Source: Arsenophonus sp. aPb
GTDB taxonomy: Bacteria > Pseudomonadota > Gammaproteobacteria > Enterobacterales > Enterobacteriaceae
Reading direction: 5' to 3'
DNA length: 64,000 nucleotides
Assembly: GCF_029873475.1 (NCBI RefSeq)
Contig: NZ_CP123499.1
Location: forward strand, 2,728,001 to 2,792,000
Shown: positions 33,851-43,158 of the stretch, piece after piece
Layout: each line of letters opens with the position of its first letter
Position numbering within the stretch: the stretch's first letter is position 1
The notes under the pieces: model-generated
What the model was told of the DNA's origin: nothing
The model's input: the letters and a program-made list of their open reading frames with translations, nothing else
Databases searched by the model: none
Translations under genes and position numbers: made by a program

Positions 33851-35962
33851 ATGAATAACGTTATTAAACCGCTAAGCTTGATTATTTTTGCTCTGCTGGG
33901 TGCCTTTTCATTGGGTTATATTGCCCTCAATCGAGGTGAGCAAATTAATGCATTATGGATTGTTATTGCCGCAGTTTGTATCTACATAATTGCCTATCGT
34001 TACTATGGGCGCTATATCGCCAATCACGTTCTTCGCATCGATCCAACGCGTATGACACCCGCTGTGCGTTATAATGATGGCTTAGATTATGTGCCTACGG
34101 ATAAAAAAATCTTATTTGGTCACCATTTCGCCGCCATTGCCGGAGCTGGCCCGTTAGTTGGACCAGTACTTGCTGCACAAATGGGCTACTTGCCTGGTAT
34201 GCTATGGATATTGGCTGGCGTTGTTTTTGCTGGTGCCGTACAGGATTTTATGGTGCTGTTTGTTTCTGCTCGCCGTGATGGGCGTTCACTTGGTGAACTG
34301 GTAAAAACAGAAATGGGCAATATCGCAGGGATCACAGTTCTTATTGCCTGCTTCATGATTATGGTGATTATTCTTGCTGTTCTAGCGATGATTGTCGTAA
34401 AAGCCTTAATCCATAGCCCATGGGGAACTTACACTGTGGCCTTTACCATCCCACTAGCCATTTTTATGGGGGTATACAACCGTTATATCCGTCCTGGGCA
34501 TATTGGTGAAATTTCAATTATTGGTTTTACTTTGTTAATCTTTGCTATTCTTTCAGGTGAATGGGTGACTAAAAGTGAAAGTTGGGCCTATTATTTCGAT
34601 TTCGATGGTATTCAGCTAACCTGGTTATTGATCATTTACGGCTTTATCTCGGCAGTATTACCAGTCTGGTTACTATTGGCGCCGCGAGATTATTTATCAA
34701 CTTTCTTAAAAATTGGAACCATTATTGGGCTGGCTATCAGTATTATCATTAATCGCCCTACGTTACAAATGCCCGCACTAACCCAGTTCATTGATGGCAA
34801 TGGGCCAGTATGGTCTGGTGAACTATTTCCTTTCCTCTTTATTACCATTGCCTGTGGCGCCGTTTCGGGTTTTCATGCTTTGATTGCATCAGGTACCACA
34901 CCAAAAATGTTAGCCAATGAAAATCAGGCTTGTTTGATTGGATATGGTGGTATGCTAATGGAGTCGTTTGTCGCTATCATGGCATTAATCGCGGCTTGTA
35001 TCATCGATCCAGCTGTCTATTTTGCGATGAATAGTCCAATGTTAATGTTAGCGCCTGTTGGTACCACGGACGTAGTGGCTTCCGCAGCGCAAATAATCAG
35101 TAGCTGGGGATTTCATATTACACCAGAAACCTTAACCAACATTGCCAATGAAGTTGGAGAACAATCTATCATTTCACGGGCAGGCGGTGCACCAACCCTG
35201 GCTGTCGGAATAGCTTATATACTACATAGTGCATTTAGCGGTATACTTAATGTCTCCTTCTGGTATCATTTCGCGATTCTGTTCGAAGCGTTATTCATTT
35301 TAACCGCTGTCGATGCAGGAACAAGAGCGGCGCGCTTTATGCTGCAAGATTTATTAGGTGTTATATCACCAGCACTGAAAAGAACAGATTCATTACCTGC
35401 CAATATTATTGCCACCATTCTTTGTGTATTAGCGTGGGGATATTTTCTTTACCAAGGCGTAGTCGATCCATTAGGCGGTATTAATACATTATGGCCACTG
35501 TTCGGTATAGCCAATCAAATGTTAGCAAGTATGGCGTTAATGCTCTGTACCGTCGTTTTATTTAAAATGAAACGACACATCTATGCTTGGGTAACTCTAT
35601 TACCTACTTGTTGGCTTATCATTTGTACCATGACAGCTGGTTGGGAGAAAATATTTAGTAAAAACAGTAGTATCGGTTTTTTGGCTATTGCCAACAAATT
35701 TCAGTCGCTAATCAATAGCGGCAATATTCCGCCCCACTACAGCCAATCTCAATTAGTGCAATTGGTTTTTAATAATCGCGTGGATGCAGGATTAACTATT
35801 TTCTTTATGATCACGGTGGTGATATTAGCATTGTTTTCAATCAGAACGATTTTAACCGCACTAAAATCAGCTACCCCAACCAGCTGTGAAACGCCCTACC
35901 TAGCAATAACAATAAATAATGAGAATGTGGTCGTTAATTCACAGCGAATTATTAATATCTAA
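33851..35962 (+). CDS. btsT: Pyruvate/H+ symporter BtsT-like (CstA family, 703 aa)
   Basis: A large inner-membrane protein with the CstA core: YGRYIANHVLRIDPTRMTPA, FGHHFAAIAGAGPLVGPVLA, AQMGYLPGMLWILAGVVFAG, SGFHALIASGTTPKMLANE. The start is set at 33851, where TGGAG precedes the ATG; an upstream ATG at 33803 adds 16 residues without a ribosome site. The N-terminus (GAFSLGYIALNRGEQINALW) and the C-terminal CETPYL fit BtsT (YjiY) better than CstA. BtsT imports pyruvate with protons. It stands alone, followed by a hairpin. Confidence 0.85.
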   Translation: MNNVIKPLSLIIFALLGAFSLGYIALNRGEQINALWIVIAAVCIYIIAYRYYGRYIANHVLRIDPTRMTPAVRYNDGLDYVPTDKKILFGHHFAAIAGAGPLVGPVLAAQMGYLPGMLWILAGVVFAGAVQDFMVLFVSARRDGRSLGELVKTEMGNIAGITVLIACFMIMVIILAVLAMIVVKALIHSPWGTYTVAFTIPLAIFMGVYNRYIRPGHIGEISIIGFTLLIFAILSGEWVTKSESWAYYFDFDGIQLTWLLIIYGFISAVLPVWLLLAPRDYLSTFLKIGTIIGLAISIIINRPTLQMPALTQFIDGNGPVWSGELFPFLFITIACGAVSGFHALIASGTTPKMLANENQACLIGYGGMLMESFVAIMALIAACIIDPAVYFAMNSPMLMLAPVGTTDVVASAAQIISSWGFHITPETLTNIANEVGEQSIISRAGGAPTLAVGIAYILHSAFSGILNVSFWYHFAILFEALFILTAVDAGTRAARFMLQDLLGVISPALKRTDSLPANIIATILCVLAWGYFLYQGVVDPLGGINTLWPLFGIANQMLASMALMLCTVVLFKMKRHIYAWVTLLPTCWLIICTMTAGWEKIFSKNSSIGFLAIANKFQSLINSGNIPPHYSQSQLVQLVFNNRVDAGLTIFFMITVVILALFSIRTILTALKSATPTSCETPYLAITINNENVVVNSQRIINI

Positions 35963-36037
35963 ACCCATGCTTATTAATGGCTAATAGCAAATAGACAAAC
36001 CAATAATTAAGATAATAGAAAATATCACTAAAACAAA

Positions 36038-36062
36038 AATAGCCTGAAATTTTCAGGCTATT
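36038..36062. terminator. Hairpin between btsT and efp
   Basis: AATAGCCTGAAA (36038-36049) and TTTCAGGCTATT (36051-36062) form a perfect 12-bp stem in the gap between convergent genes. Confidence 0.65.
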
Positions 36063-36146
36063 ATTAGCAATAAAAAATAACGGTTCTATCACGCTATTGG
36101 TTGTTAACAAACACCCTACAACTAAAAGTGGTAGATGAGCTAAATA

Positions 36147-36713
36147 TTATTTCACACGGGAAACATATTCACCGGAGCGGGTATCAACTTTAATTACCTC
36201 ACCAATTTGCACAAATAGCGGAACTTTTACCACTGCGCCTGTACTTAATGTTGCTGGTTTTCCGCCCGTACCTGCTGTATCCCCCTTTAAACCTGGATCG
36301 GTATCAACCACTGCCAGTTCAACAAAATTTGGTGGCGTGATAGTAATAGGCTGTCCATTCCATAATGTAACAACGCAATCGGCTTGATCAATTAACCATT
36401 TTGCATTGTCACCGACCGCTTTTTCATCAGCAGCTAGTTGCTCAAACGTCTCATTATTCATAAAATGCCAAAACTCGCCATCATTGTATAGATAGGTCAA
36501 GTTCAGATCCATAACATCAGCACTTTCGACAGAATCAGTTGACTTAAATGTTTTTTCTAATAACTTATTAGAAATTAATTTACGGATCCGTACGCGAGCA
36601 AATGCTTGCCCTTTGCCTGGTTTGACAAATTCGCTTTCAACAATTGCACAAGGCTCGCCATCTAACATGATTTTAAGACCTGAGCGAAATTCATTGGTAC
36701 TATAGGTAGCCAT
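36147..36713 (-). CDS. efp: Elongation factor P
   Basis: A 188-residue protein with the three EF-P beta barrels. The tip loop VKPGKGQAFARVRIRK carries Lys34, which EpmA and EpmB beta-lysylate. The C-terminal motif GEVIKVDTRSGEYVSRVK is conserved. EF-P rescues ribosomes stalled at proline stretches. It is divergent from epmB across 44 bases, as in E. coli, so modifier and target share a promoter region. AGAGGAT precedes the ATG. Confidence 0.97.
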   Translation of the reverse strand: MATYSTNEFRSGLKIMLDGEPCAIVESEFVKPGKGQAFARVRIRKLISNKLLEKTFKSTDSVESADVMDLNLTYLYNDGEFWHFMNNETFEQLAADEKAVGDNAKWLIDQADCVVTLWNGQPITITPPNFVELAVVDTDPGLKGDTAGTGGKPATLSTGAVVKVPLFVQIGEVIKVDTRSGEYVSRVK

Positions 36714-36757
36714 GGAAATCCTCTAAATTTTTTAAGTAAAAATGGCATAGCCAAAAA

Positions 36758-37780
36758 ATGTTTAATATTGTAACTCAAAAAAGCCCCGCCAGAGAAGTCT
36801 GGCTACAACAACTTGCAGAAGCTGTCACTGATCCTGACGAATTGCTACAATTACTGTCACTACAAAATAACCCGGAATTGCGTGCCGGCAGTGCCGCTCG
36901 TGCTTTATTTCCACTACGTGTGCCCCACCCTTTCATCGCAAAAATGCGGATCGGTGATGCTAATGATCCTCTTTTACGGCAAGTTATTACTTTAAAATCT
37001 GAATTTAATCTTACACCAACATTTTCAGCTGACCCATTAAATGAACACCATAGTCCAATTCCTGGACTATTGCACAAATATCAGGATCGCGTCCTACTAT
37101 TAGTGAAAGGAGGCTGTGCCATTAATTGCCGCTACTGCTTCCGACGTCACTTTCCGTATGAAGAAAATAAAGGCAACAAACAAAACTGGCAGACGGCATT
37201 AAATTATATTCAACGGCATACTGAGCTTAATGAAGTTATCTTTTCAGGTGGCGATCCTTTGATGGCAAAAGATCATGAGTTAGATTGGTTGATATCACAG
37301 TTAGAAACTATTCCTCATATCAAACGGCTTAGGATCCATAGCCGATTACCAGTGGTTATTCCTGCACGTATTACCACCACACTTTGCCAGCGTTTCAATA
37401 TTTCTCGACTACAGGTTATTATGGTTACTCATATCAACCACGCTAACGAAATTGATAGCGAGTTTAGCCGTGCAATGGAACAGTTAAAACAGGTAAATGT
37501 TACCTTATTAAACCAAAGTGTACTGTTGCGCGGCATTAATGATAGTGCTGACTGTCTAGCTAAATTAAGTAATAAACTGTTTGAAAATGGAATACTACCT
37601 TATTATTTACATTTATTAGATAAAGTCCAAGGTGCCGCCCATTTTATGGTAACGGATGAAGAGGCTCGTATCATAATGAAAGAATTGCTTACGCGTATTT
37701 CAGGTTATCTGGTACCGAGATTAACCAGAGAAATAGGTGGCAAACTGAGTAAAACACCGATTGATTTACAATTACAATAA
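36758..37780 (+). CDS. epmB: EF-P (R)-beta-lysylation protein, lysine 2,3-aminomutase EpmB
   Basis: A radical-SAM enzyme of 340 residues; the cluster motif is CAINCRYCFRRHFPYEENKG (CxxxCxxC, around residue 120). FSGGDPLMAKDHELDWL and LLRGINDSADCLAKL are the expected SAM and PLP regions, with the PLP Lys near DKVQGAAHF. It turns (S)-alpha-lysine into (R)-beta-lysine for EpmA to attach to EF-P Lys34. It is divergent from efp. The start MFNIVTQKSP follows a weak ribosome site. Confidence 0.95.
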   Translation: MFNIVTQKSPAREVWLQQLAEAVTDPDELLQLLSLQNNPELRAGSAARALFPLRVPHPFIAKMRIGDANDPLLRQVITLKSEFNLTPTFSADPLNEHHSPIPGLLHKYQDRVLLLVKGGCAINCRYCFRRHFPYEENKGNKQNWQTALNYIQRHTELNEVIFSGGDPLMAKDHELDWLISQLETIPHIKRLRIHSRLPVVIPARITTTLCQRFNISRLQVIMVTHINHANEIDSEFSRAMEQLKQVNVTLLNQSVLLRGINDSADCLAKLSNKLFENGILPYYLHLLDKVQGAAHFMVTDEEARIIMKELLTRISGYLVPRLTREIGGKLSKTPIDLQLQ

Positions 37781-37802
37781 CCATTTAGCTAAAGGCTTAA
37801 AC

Positions 37803-37831
37803 GCATGACCCTATATTATTCAGGATCATGC
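37803..37831. terminator. Hairpin between epmB and yjeI
   Basis: GCATGACCC (37803-37811) pairs with GGATCATGC (37823-37831) with one wobble, in the gap between convergent genes. Confidence 0.5.
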
Positions 37832-37841
37832 TTAGCATGCG

Positions 37842-38183
37842 TTATGGACACTTATAAACTTGTCCAATCATTTTACTATCAGTAGGAATAAAACTTGAGA
37901 GTAACGTTTCAGTTGGGCTATTGGCTCCATAAATAACATTTCCTCCCATCTCAGCAGCTTTATTACGTAAATCATTTGCTGCACCACGCAGTGAACTAGA
38001 CTCATTATTTACGCCACTAAGCCAATTACTTTGTGTGCCTGTAACCAACCCTAAATGCTGACATTCACTTCCAGGCTGGGCATTAACAAAACGAACTTTT
38101 TCACCCGCAGTTGTAATTTTATTGGTTGTCGAACAGCCAGCCAAGACTAATACTGTGACACCGAGCAATACTTTAATTCGCAT
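37842..38183 (-). CDS. yjeI: DUF4156 lipoprotein YjeI
   Basis: MRIKVLLGVTVLVLAGCSTT has a lipobox (LAGC). The conserved parts NAQPGSECQHLGLVTGTQSN, RGAANDLRNKAAEMGGNVIY and IGQVYKCP match E. coli YjeI along the whole length. The inner ATG at 38183 is taken because GAGGAA lies seven bases before it; an ATG 12 bases upstream lacks one. Between groL and epmB, as in E. coli. Function unknown. Confidence 0.85.
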   Translation of the reverse strand: MRIKVLLGVTVLVLAGCSTTNKITTAGEKVRFVNAQPGSECQHLGLVTGTQSNWLSGVNNESSSLRGAANDLRNKAAEMGGNVIYGANSPTETLLSSFIPTDSKMIGQVYKCP

Positions 38184-38483
38184 GTTGTTCCTCATTTACT
38201 TTTAGCCATATATTAATATCAACCCTTACATTACCGAATTTTTCTGCCAAATTAAGCTTATTATCAATAACAACCCAATATCCAGCCAAATAGTTTGACC
38301 ATCTATATTCTGTACCATCGTCTTAACAATATTTTACCCTATTCTAGTAAATATATTCGGTTAAATCATATTATCGCAAAATTAAATCAACTTATGTGAA
38401 AAATAGACTGAAAGCAATTAATCAATCGATAGCAAACTCTTAATGAAATTAAATAGCAAACAGATAAAAATTTGATAATAAAA
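38184..38483. other. Intergenic, promoter of yjeI
   Basis: No gene; E. coli yjeJ, which lies nearby in that species, is absent. Confidence 0.4.
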
Positions 38484-38513
38484 AACCCTGAGTCAAAAGT
38501 TAAACTCAGGGTT
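38484..38513 (-). terminator. groES-groEL operon terminator
   Basis: AACCCTGAGT and ACTCAGGGTT form a perfect 10-bp stem; on the minus strand it is followed by TTTTTTATT. It lies 40 bases after the groL stop codon. Confidence 0.85.
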
Positions 38514-38553
38514 CTTTTCGTGATAAGGATAACGATGTTAGGCTCTTAACACC

Positions 38554-40200
38554 TTACATCATGCCACCCATACCACCCATACCGCCCATACCTGCAGCAG
38601 CACCTAGATCAGCTTTATCTTCTTTTGGTAAATCAGTCACCATAGCTTCAGTTGTGATCATAAGACCGGCAATTGATGCAGCAAATTGTAAAGCCGAACG
38701 AGTAACCTTAGTTGGATCCAGGATACCCATGTCAAGCATGTCGCCATACTCTTCCGTTGAAGCATTATAACCGTAGTTACCTTTACCTTGTTTAACATTG
38801 TTAACAACTACAGCTGGCTCTTCACCCGCATTCTCAACAATTTGACGCATAGGGGCTTCCATCGCGCGTAGTGCGATATCAATACCAACTTTTTGATCTT
38901 CGTTGTCACCTTTCAACTTATCTAATGCAGCGGCAACACGAACTAGAGCAACACCGCCACCAGCAACAACACCTTCCTCTACTGCAGCACGAGTTGCATG
39001 CAACGCATCATCAACACGAGCACGTTTCTCTTTCATTGCAACTTCAGTTGCGGCACCCACTTTAATCACAGCAACACCGCCTGACAGCTTGGCAATACGC
39101 TCTTGCAATTTTTCCCGATCGTAATCAGAAGTTGCTTCATCACGTTGTTGTGCTATTTGTTTGGCGCGGGCATCAATCTCGCTTTTTTCACCAACACCAT
39201 CAATGATAGTGGTAGTATCTTTGTTAATGACAATGCGTTTCGCTTGACCTAAATTTTCTAGCGTTGCTTTCTCCAACTCCATACCGATCTCTTCAGAGAT
39301 AACAGTCGCCTTGGTTAGAATAGCAATATCCTGCAACATGGCTTTACGGCGATCACCAAAACCGGGAGCTTTTACCGCAGCAACTTTTACAATACCACGT
39401 AGATTGTTTACTACCAATGTTGCCAGGGCTTCACCTTCAACATCTTCAGCAATAATCAACAATGGTTTGCCTGCTTTAGCAACAGCTTCCAATACAGGTA
39501 ATAATTCACGAATATTAGAAACTTTCTTATCTACTAATAGGATATAGGGATTTTCTAATTCGGCAGAACCCATATCTGGCTTATTAATAAAATAAGGAGA
39601 CAAATAACCACGATCAAATTGCATACCTTCAACAGTAGCCAGTTCGTCTTCTAAACCGGAACCTTCTTCAACGGTAATAACACCTTCTTTGCCAACTGCT
39701 TTCATTGCTTTAGCAATTAATTCACCGACGGTTTTATCAGAGTTAGCTGAAATCGTACCGACTTGTTCAATCTCTTTATTATCCGCACAAGGTTTAGATA
39801 ATTTTTTCAATTCTTCAACTGCCGCAGAAACCGCTTTATCAATACCGCGTTTTAAATCCATTGGGTTCATACCAGCAGCAACTGCTTTTAAACCTTCGCT
39901 AACAATAGATTGAGCAAGAACTGTTGCAGTTGTTGTGCCGTCACCTGCCGCATCATTCGCCTTAGAAGCAACTTCTTTTACCATCTGGGCGCCCATATTT
40001 TCGAATTTATCTTCTAATTCGATTTCACGCGCAACAGACACACCATCTTTAGTAATCGCCGGTGCGCCGAAAGATTTATCCAGAACGACATTCCGACCTT
40101 TCGGGCCTAAAGTAACTTTAACTGCATCAGCAAGAATGTTCACTCCACGAAGCATTTTTGTGCGTGCGTCAATACCAAATTTTACGTCTTTAGCTGCCAT
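38554..40200 (-). CDS. groL: 60-kDa chaperonin GroEL
   Basis: All 548 residues align with GroEL in order: AAKDVKFGIDARTKMLRGVN, the nucleotide loop VTLGPKGRNVVLDKSFGAPA, NDAAGDGTTTATVLAQSIVS with the catalytic Asp87, apical and hinge parts, and the GGM tail (GAAAGMGGMGGMGGMM). It forms the 14-mer folding chamber with GroES and ATP. It lies 47 bases after groS in one operon under a sigma32 promoter. AGGAAAG precedes the ATG. GroEL is often overproduced in insect symbionts. Confidence 0.99.
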   Translation of the reverse strand: MAAKDVKFGIDARTKMLRGVNILADAVKVTLGPKGRNVVLDKSFGAPAITKDGVSVAREIELEDKFENMGAQMVKEVASKANDAAGDGTTTATVLAQSIVSEGLKAVAAGMNPMDLKRGIDKAVSAAVEELKKLSKPCADNKEIEQVGTISANSDKTVGELIAKAMKAVGKEGVITVEEGSGLEDELATVEGMQFDRGYLSPYFINKPDMGSAELENPYILLVDKKVSNIRELLPVLEAVAKAGKPLLIIAEDVEGEALATLVVNNLRGIVKVAAVKAPGFGDRRKAMLQDIAILTKATVISEEIGMELEKATLENLGQAKRIVINKDTTTIIDGVGEKSEIDARAKQIAQQRDEATSDYDREKLQERIAKLSGGVAVIKVGAATEVAMKEKRARVDDALHATRAAVEEGVVAGGGVALVRVAAALDKLKGDNEDQKVGIDIALRAMEAPMRQIVENAGEEPAVVVNNVKQGKGNYGYNASTEEYGDMLDMGILDPTKVTRSALQFAASIAGLMITTEAMVTDLPKEDKADLGAAAGMGGMGGMGGMM

Positions 40201-40247
40201 TGTTTCTTTCCTTTAAATTCATTCATTCTGAAGATCTAAGCGAGAAA

Positions 40248-40541
40248 TTATTTTTCAACAATTGCCAGAATATCGCTTTCTGACATAATCAATACTTCGT
40301 CGTTATCAATCTTTTCTGTCTTCACGCCATAGCCGTCGTTAAAAATAACAATATCGCCAACTTTCACATCTAATGGTTTATTTTCACCGTTTTCTAAGAT
40401 GCGACCGTTACCAACAGCCAGCACTTTGCCTCGAGTTGATTTACTAGCAGCAGAGCCAGTCAGCACAATGCCACCAGCAGATTTAGCTTCAACTTCTTCG
40501 CGCTTGATGATAACCCGATCATGCAATGGACGTATCTTCAT
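40248..40541 (-). CDS. groS: 10-kDa co-chaperonin GroES
   Basis: The 97-residue protein MKIRPLHDRVIIKREEVEAK has the mobile loop at SAGGIVLTGSAASKSTRGKV and the end DILAIVEK. It caps the GroEL ring. AGGAGA precedes the ATG. Heat-shock control is visible as a sigma32 promoter at 40627-40654. Confidence 0.99.
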   Translation of the reverse strand: MKIRPLHDRVIIKREEVEAKSAGGIVLTGSAASKSTRGKVLAVGNGRILENGENKPLDVKVGDIVIFNDGYGVKTEKIDNDEVLIMSESDILAIVEK

Positions 40542-40626
40542 TAATAGATCTCCTATAAATAAAATCCATATAAAGTAAATAAGGACGATACTAGTATGTC
40601 TTATTAAACCAGTACCCTGTTTGACG

Positions 40627-40654
40627 AAATGGGGTCAATTAAAATCAGTTCAAG
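40627..40654 (-). promoter_or_regulatory. Sigma32 heat-shock promoter of groS-groL
   Basis: On the minus strand CTTGAA (40649-40654), a 14-base spacer and CCCCATTT (40627-40634) match the sigma32 consensus exactly in both parts, about 85 bases before the groS start. Confidence 0.9.
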
Positions 40655-40713
40655 GGGGTATACAAAAAATTTTTCATATTTTCTTTCTAGTCAAAAAAAC
40701 AAAATCGTAAGTA

Positions 40714-41217
40714 TCATTTATCATCATGATCTTCTTTTTTGGAAAATTTGTCTTCATGTTTAATGCTGTTTGGTGGAGAATCAGATTTTCTATCAAACTC
40801 GCCTTCATAAGTATGCCCTTTTGAAGAACGGTTAAAATTATCATTTGCTGCCCCGGTAGAATAAAAACGAATGTGCGGCATAAGCTTCATGACTATCAGT
40901 TTTTGGATCGGAGGAAATAGTAATAACAAACCTAAAAAATCAGTAAAAAAACCGGGTAAAATTAACAGAATACCGGCAATTACTAAGGCCACATTCTTAA
41001 TCATTTCCTCGGCCGGATTTTCACCATCAGCTAATTTTTGACGTATTAACAATAAGTTCTTAATTCCCTGACTTTTTACTAAAGAAATGCCAAGGCATGA
41101 AGTTAAAACGACTAATATTAAGGTGGTTAATACACCGATGCTCTCAGCAACCCTAACAAAAATAACCGCTTCTATATAAATTAACAGGCATAAAAGTATG
41201 AATGGAAACCAACGCAT
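40714..41217 (-). CDS. fxsA: Membrane protein FxsA
   Basis: RWFPFILLCLLIYIEAVIFV, TSCLGISLVKSQGIKNLLLI and GILLILPGFFTDFLGLLLLF give the four-helix FxsA family; the C-terminus is polar (KHEDKFSKKEDHDDK). Overproduced FxsA suppresses F exclusion of phage T7 in E. coli by binding PifA; the normal role is unknown. AGGAGA precedes the ATG. It sits between groS and aspA, as in E. coli. Confidence 0.9.
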   Translation of the reverse strand: MRWFPFILLCLLIYIEAVIFVRVAESIGVLTTLILVVLTSCLGISLVKSQGIKNLLLIRQKLADGENPAEEMIKNVALVIAGILLILPGFFTDFLGLLLLFPPIQKLIVMKLMPHIRFYSTGAANDNFNRSSKGHTYEGEFDRKSDSPPNSIKHEDKFSKKEDHDDK

Positions 41218-41598
41218 ACAATTCTCCTAATATTTGCTAAAAAACGCTAGCCTCTTGACTTAGCAAGATAAATTGTCTTCAAAAAACCAATATCACGATA
41301 TTTGCTTTTTAAACCGATAATACTTATATGATGCAGATCTATCATATATTTTTCAATGATAAAAAATTTTAATGTTTTTAAAGGGTTATGTGAATATGAT
41401 CACACATATCATATTTAATTCACTAAGATGCACATATAGTATTCCATATTTTGACTGTACCACTATTTCGGAATATATATCACGGTTATAATTAAAATCT
41501 TAGTTATTAATTTCAAATCTGACGTTAATATATCTCATTTTTACTATTACATTACATATTCAGTTAGTAAATCGCTATTTAATTTTAAGAAGGTTTGT
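41218..41598. other. fxsA / aspA divergent regulatory region
   Basis: No gene. It holds the CRP site at 41389-41404. A second near-palindrome, TCACACATATCATATT, follows it. No FNR site was identified with confidence. Confidence 0.5.
41389..41404 (+). promoter_or_regulatory. CRP-cAMP binding site before aspA
   Basis: TGTGAATATGATCACA is a perfect TGTGA-N6-TCACA palindrome. In E. coli aspA is activated by CRP, and the position, about 195 bases before the ATG, allows that only with a distant promoter. Confidence 0.75.
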
Positions 41599-43023
41599 AT
41601 GTCTAAAAGTATCCGTTCTGAAGAAGACCTATTAGGTAAACGAGATGTACCTGCTGAAGCCTATTATGGTATTCATACATTGCGTGCGATCGAGAATTTC
41701 TATATTAGCGACCGAACTATTAATCATGTACCCGAATTTATTCGTGGAATGGTAATGGTAAAAAAAGCAGCGGCAATGGCAAATAAAGAATTAAAGACCA
41801 TTCCACAAAAACAAGCGGATGCAATTATTAATGCCTGTGACGAAATTTTAAATAAAGGCAGGTGCATGGATCAGTTTCCAGTAGATGTCTTTCAAGGGGG
41901 AGCCGGTACATCTTTAAATATGAATACTAACGAAGTTCTGGCTAATATTGGTCTTGAATTAATGGGGCATAAAAAAGGTGACTACCAATATTTAGATCCC
42001 AATGACCATTTAAATAAAAGCCAATCAACCAACGATGCCTATCCAACCGGTTTTCGAATTGCCGTTTATAACTCTATTACTAATTTAATTAAATCAATTA
42101 CCCTACTGCAAGAGGGTTTCGAACAAAAAGCCAACCAATTTAAAGATATTCTTAAAATGGGTCGCACCCAATTACAAGATGCGGTTCCTATGACTGTAGG
42201 ACAAGAATTTCATGCATTTGCCACATTATTAAAAGAAGAAATAAAAAATTTACATCGCGCTAGTGAATTATTACTCGAAGTTAATCTTGGTGCCACCGCA
42301 ATCGGAACCAGAGTCAATACCGCTGCCGGTTATCAAGAATTAGTGGTAAAAAAATTAGCTGAAGTAACCGAATTGCCCTGCATTCCGGCAGAAGATTTAA
42401 TTGAAGCAACTTCCGACTGCGGTGCTTATATTACAGTGCATGCGGGGCTAAAACGCTTAGCCGTTAAGCTATCAAAAATTTGTAATGATCTTCGCCTGCT
42501 CTCTTCCGGCCCGCGTGCTGGTTTAAAAGAGATAAATCTACCTGAGCTGCAAGCAGGTTCATCTATTATGCCAGCTAAGGTCAATCCGGTTATTCCCGAA
42601 GTTGTCAATCAAGCCTGTTTCAAAGTTATTGGCAACGATACGTGTGTTACTATCGCGGCAGAAGCAGGACAATTGCAATTGAATGTGATGGAGCCGGCAA
42701 TCGGCCAAGCAATTTTTGAATCTATTTCATTAATGAATAATTCTTGCCGTAATTTACTGGAAAAATGTATTACAGGTATTACCGTCAATAAAGAAATTTG
42801 CGAAAAATATGTTTTTAATTCTATTGGCATTGTTACTTATCTTAATCCATTTATCGGTCATCATAATGGTGATATCGTCGGAAAAATATGCGCTGAAACA
42901 GGTAAAAATGTTAAAGAAGTGGTATTAGAGCGAGGTTTACTAACAGAAGAGCAATTAGACGATATTTTCTCTGTTGAAAATCTAAAAAATCCTCAATATA
43001 AAGCGAAACGCTATGATGATTAA
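41599..43023 (+). CDS. aspA: Aspartate ammonia-lyase AspA
   Basis: The 474-residue enzyme shows the fumarase/aspartase signature GSSIMPAKVNPVIPEVVNQ with the catalytic Ser, plus TSLNMNTNEVLAN, KSQSTNDAYPTGFRIA and MGRTQLQDAVPMTVG. It splits aspartate into fumarate and ammonia, feeding anaerobic fumarate respiration. It is followed by dcuA, with a hairpin between, as in E. coli. AAGGT-type site before the ATG. Confidence 0.97.
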   Translation: MSKSIRSEEDLLGKRDVPAEAYYGIHTLRAIENFYISDRTINHVPEFIRGMVMVKKAAAMANKELKTIPQKQADAIINACDEILNKGRCMDQFPVDVFQGGAGTSLNMNTNEVLANIGLELMGHKKGDYQYLDPNDHLNKSQSTNDAYPTGFRIAVYNSITNLIKSITLLQEGFEQKANQFKDILKMGRTQLQDAVPMTVGQEFHAFATLLKEEIKNLHRASELLLEVNLGATAIGTRVNTAAGYQELVVKKLAEVTELPCIPAEDLIEATSDCGAYITVHAGLKRLAVKLSKICNDLRLLSSGPRAGLKEINLPELQAGSSIMPAKVNPVIPEVVNQACFKVIGNDTCVTIAAEAGQLQLNVMEPAIGQAIFESISLMNNSCRNLLEKCITGITVNKEICEKYVFNSIGIVTYLNPFIGHHNGDIVGKICAETGKNVKEVVLERGLLTEEQLDDIFSVENLKNPQYKAKRYDD

Positions 43024-43064
43024 ATTAGCATGTTAATTATAAAAATTAATTCGTCTTAATTTTT

Positions 43065-43098
43065 AAGGCACGCTCTCTCTCAAAGAAGCGTGCCTTTT
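43065..43098 (+). terminator. Terminator or attenuator between aspA and dcuA
   Basis: AAGGCACGCT and AGCGTGCCTT form a perfect 10-bp stem with a T4 tract. Read-through to dcuA is likely, as in E. coli. Confidence 0.75.
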
Positions 43099-43158
43099 AC
43101 TTTCGGTTTATACAAAAAATAAACAAAATATTATCAATTATATTAAGGAGTAAACATT

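Noticed and set aside
38561..40216. Several plus-strand frames over groL
   Set aside because: They are antisense shadows of a highly conserved gene with strong codon bias.
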